Shown here: positions 62,637 through 64,000 of the stretch, piece after piece
Layout: every line of letters starts with the position of its first letter
Numbering within the stretch: the stretch's first letter is position 1
Assembly: GCF_003268395.1 (NCBI RefSeq)
Contig: NZ_LQXQ01000016.1
Coordinates: 21,489 to 85,488 of the forward strand
Direction: 5' to 3'
DNA length: 64,000 nt
Source of the DNA: Acinetobacter sp. CFCC 10889
GTDB taxonomy: Bacteria; Pseudomonadota; Gammaproteobacteria; Pseudomonadales; Moraxellaceae
The notes under the pieces: generated by a model
The model's database searches: none
The model's input: the letters and a program-made list of their open reading frames with translations, nothing else
Told to the model about the DNA's origin: nothing
Translations under genes and position numbers: made by a program

Positions 62637-63590
62637 ATGAAAGGTGTATTTTTAGATTATTCATCATTGGATAAAAATGATTTGGATTTTAGTGGCTTAA
62701 AATCCTGTTTTGATGATTTTCAATTGTATGCATCGACAACACCTGAGCAAGTACTTGAACGTATTCAAGAGGCTGATGTCGTGATCAGTAATAAAGTGGT
62801 ATTGAATGCTGAACATCTACAACATGCGCAAAATTTAAAATTGATTCTAATCTCTGCGACTGGAACAAATAATGTTGACCTTGTGCAAACTAAGCAACAA
62901 GGCATTGTGGTCTGTAATTGTCAGGGCTACGGCACTGCAGCTGTAGCACAGCATACGATTGCACTGATGTTGGTTTTGGCGACTTCTTTGATTAAATATG
63001 ATCACGCAGTTAAACAAGGTGAATGGAATAAGTCCCCGATTTTTTGTCTGCTTGATTTTCCGATTGTTGAATTATCAGGTAAAACTTTGGGCATCGTGGG
63101 TTATGGCGAACTTGGTCAAGCTGTTGCACGTTTAGCAGAAGCCTTTGGCATGCATGTTGTGGTTGCCGCATTGCCAAATCGTACTGTGGATGCTGGTCGT
63201 GTCCCTTTTGCTGAACTTTTACCACAAGTTGATTTTTTAACTTTGCATTGTCCATTGACCACAGAAACTGAGAATTTAATTGGTGAAGCAGAGTTTGCTG
63301 CCATGAAGTCTTCAGCCTTTCTGATCAATTGTGCACGGGGTGGCATTGTCAATGAACAAGCTTTGGCAAATGCACTGCGACAAGGGCAAATTGCAGGTGC
63401 TGCAACTGATGTGTTAACTGTTGAACCACCAAAACAAGGCAATATTTTATTGGCTGATGACATTCCAAATTTAATCATCACGCCGCATAGTGCATGGGGT
63501 AGTGTGGATGCAAGACAACGAATTGTTAGTCAAATGATTGAAAATTTAAATGCATTTATAGATGGCAATGTGATTCGACAAGTGAATTAA
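62637..63590 (+). CDS. D-2-hydroxyacid dehydrogenase (hydroxypyruvate/glyoxylate reductase type)
   Basis: A 317-residue NAD(P)-dependent dehydrogenase. GIVGYGELGQAVARLAEAFG is the dinucleotide motif; NCARGGIVNEQAL holds the catalytic Arg, TVEPP the Glu, and ITPHSAWGS the His. The best family guess is glycerate dehydrogenase/hydroxypyruvate reductase (HprA), but D-lactate-type activity cannot be excluded. ATG 62637 with AGGGA five bases upstream is preferred over GTG 62619. It follows a TetR gene and ends at a terminator. Confidence 0.9.
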   Translation: MKGVFLDYSSLDKNDLDFSGLKSCFDDFQLYASTTPEQVLERIQEADVVISNKVVLNAEHLQHAQNLKLILISATGTNNVDLVQTKQQGIVVCNCQGYGTAAVAQHTIALMLVLATSLIKYDHAVKQGEWNKSPIFCLLDFPIVELSGKTLGIVGYGELGQAVARLAEAFGMHVVVAALPNRTVDAGRVPFAELLPQVDFLTLHCPLTTETENLIGEAEFAAMKSSAFLINCARGGIVNEQALANALRQGQIAGAATDVLTVEPPKQGNILLADDIPNLIITPHSAWGSVDARQRIVSQMIENLNAFIDGNVIRQVN

Positions 63591-63607
63591 TTTTTGAGAT
63601 TGCATGT

Positions 63608-63638
63608 AAAAAAATCCCTCAGCGAATGAGGGATTTTA
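63608..63638. terminator. Bidirectional terminator between dehydrogenase and LEA-like gene
   Basis: AAAATCCCTC-AGCGAAT-GAGGGATTTT with A and T runs on the two sides, between converging genes. Confidence 0.9.
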
Positions 63639-63664
63639 AACGATTTTAAATCGCGTGCTAAAAA

Positions 63665-64000
63665 TTAAGCACCTGCTTTAGTTGTTTGTTCAGCAGGTTT
63701 TGCCTCTTCGCCACGGAAGAAATTTTTCGTTTTTTCCCATGTTCTAGAGAAGAAACCTTGTGTTTTTTCAGACTGATCTTTAACAACTTCTTTGGTTTGT
63801 TCAGCTTTTTCTGCAACAAAATCTTTTGCTTCAATTGATTTTTCAACAGCAACATCTTTTGCATGTACAGTTGAATCTACAACTGCATCTTTTGCAGCAA
63901 CAGTTTTAGTAACTACAGCATCTTTTACTTCAGTTGTTTTAACAGCAGTCGCATCTGCTGCATGTGTAATTTTGTCTTTTGCGATGTCTTTCGTTTCAAC
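63665..64000 (-). CDS. LEA-like helical repeat protein, N-terminus beyond window
   Basis: The minus-strand frame is open from the right edge (64000) to the stop at 63665-63667, giving 111 visible C-terminal residues with no start codon in the window. It is built of 11-residue repeats of the kind seen in group-3 LEA proteins: AAKDAVVDSTV, HAKDVAVEKSI, EAKDFVAEKAE, QTKEVVKDQSE. The acidic residue of each K/A-D/E pair recurs at exact 11-residue steps (visible residues 5, 16, 27, 38, 49, 60, 71). The tail KTQGFFSRTWEKTKNFFRGE is amphipathic and aromatic, then Ala/Thr-rich. Proteins of this type may protect against desiccation or bind membranes. Function here is inferred. Confidence 0.8.
   Translation of the reverse strand, partial: VETKDIAKDKITHAADATAVKTTEVKDAVVTKTVAAKDAVVDSTVHAKDVAVEKSIEAKDFVAEKAEQTKEVVKDQSEKTQGFFSRTWEKTKNFFRGEEAKPAEQTTKAGA

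Noticed and set aside
63116..63481. 121-codon minus-strand frame
   Set aside because: Antisense to the NAD-binding domain of the D-2-hydroxyacid dehydrogenase; no family match.
63658..63864. 68-codon Lys/Leu-rich minus-strand frame
   Set aside because: It is out of frame with the LEA-like protein whose 11-residue repeat shows the true frame; the Lys/Leu richness is a frame artefact.

Overview
The window looks like chromosomal DNA of an Acinetobacter species (Moraxellaceae). It is AT-rich. It carries the gene order pglL / bfr / bfd / ridA / spoT / rpoZ / gmk / ispH / minor type IV pilins / rpsP-rimM-trmD-rplS, which I know from Acinetobacter genomes, and an MFS pump that closely resembles CraA, the Acinetobacter chloramphenicol exporter. 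Species cannot be decided from the sequence alone. No rRNA, tRNA or CRISPR array was seen.

1-7.4 kb: a very AT-rich polysaccharide or glycan locus. A plus-strand operon holds a glycosyltransferase cut by the window edge, gmd, fcl, manC and a family-2 glycosyltransferase. The gmd, fcl and manC products make GDP-mannose and GDP-L-fucose. It converges on two minus-strand family-4 glycosyltransferases. 7.4-9.0 kb: pglL, a PglL/Wzy-type O-oligosaccharyltransferase. The pilin gene I would expect beside it is absent, and the sugar genes sit there instead.

9-15 kb: housekeeping genes. These are a bacterioferritin with a degenerate ferroxidase centre, the Fur-box-preceded ferredoxin bfd, ridA, a SpoT with a degenerate synthetase domain, rpoZ, gmk, and divergent ispH.

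15.2-30.6 kb: two complete, diverged minor-pilin/PilY1 operons in tandem (fimT-pilV-pilW-pilX-pilY1 plus two PilE-like pilins each). A decayed IS3-family insertion sequence separates them. The second fimT is split by a one-base shift in a run of nine A. Both operons should build type IV pilus tip/priming complexes with different PilY1 adhesins.

30.7-34.8 kb: rpsP-rimM-trmD-rplS, then truB. trmD carries a one-base deletion in a T run that scrambles its C-terminus. Since trmD is a core gene, this and the fimT lesion may be sequencing errors. 34.8-45.6 kb: a TSUP permease, two paralogous EamA exporters, two Sel1-repeat proteins, a PPP-family phosphatase, divergent serA and D-2-hydroxyglutarate dehydrogenase, and small envelope proteins.

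45.7-50.3 kb: an AbiH-family (phage abortive infection) gene directly abutting a COG3541-type nucleotidyltransferase gene, then pirin and craA. The AbiH/nucleotidyltransferase pair is the best candidate for a little-described defence module. 50.4-64 kb: a mix of core and conserved genes: a DUF3817 protein, a YccS-like FUSC protein, sodC, an AI-2E family permease, a ParA-like ATPase, a Holliday-resolvase-related protein, two methyltransferases, a chagasin-like inhibitor lipoprotein, a hydrolase-like protein, a TetR regulator, a D-2-hydroxyacid dehydrogenase, and the C-terminal part of an LEA-like protein with an exact 11-residue repeat.
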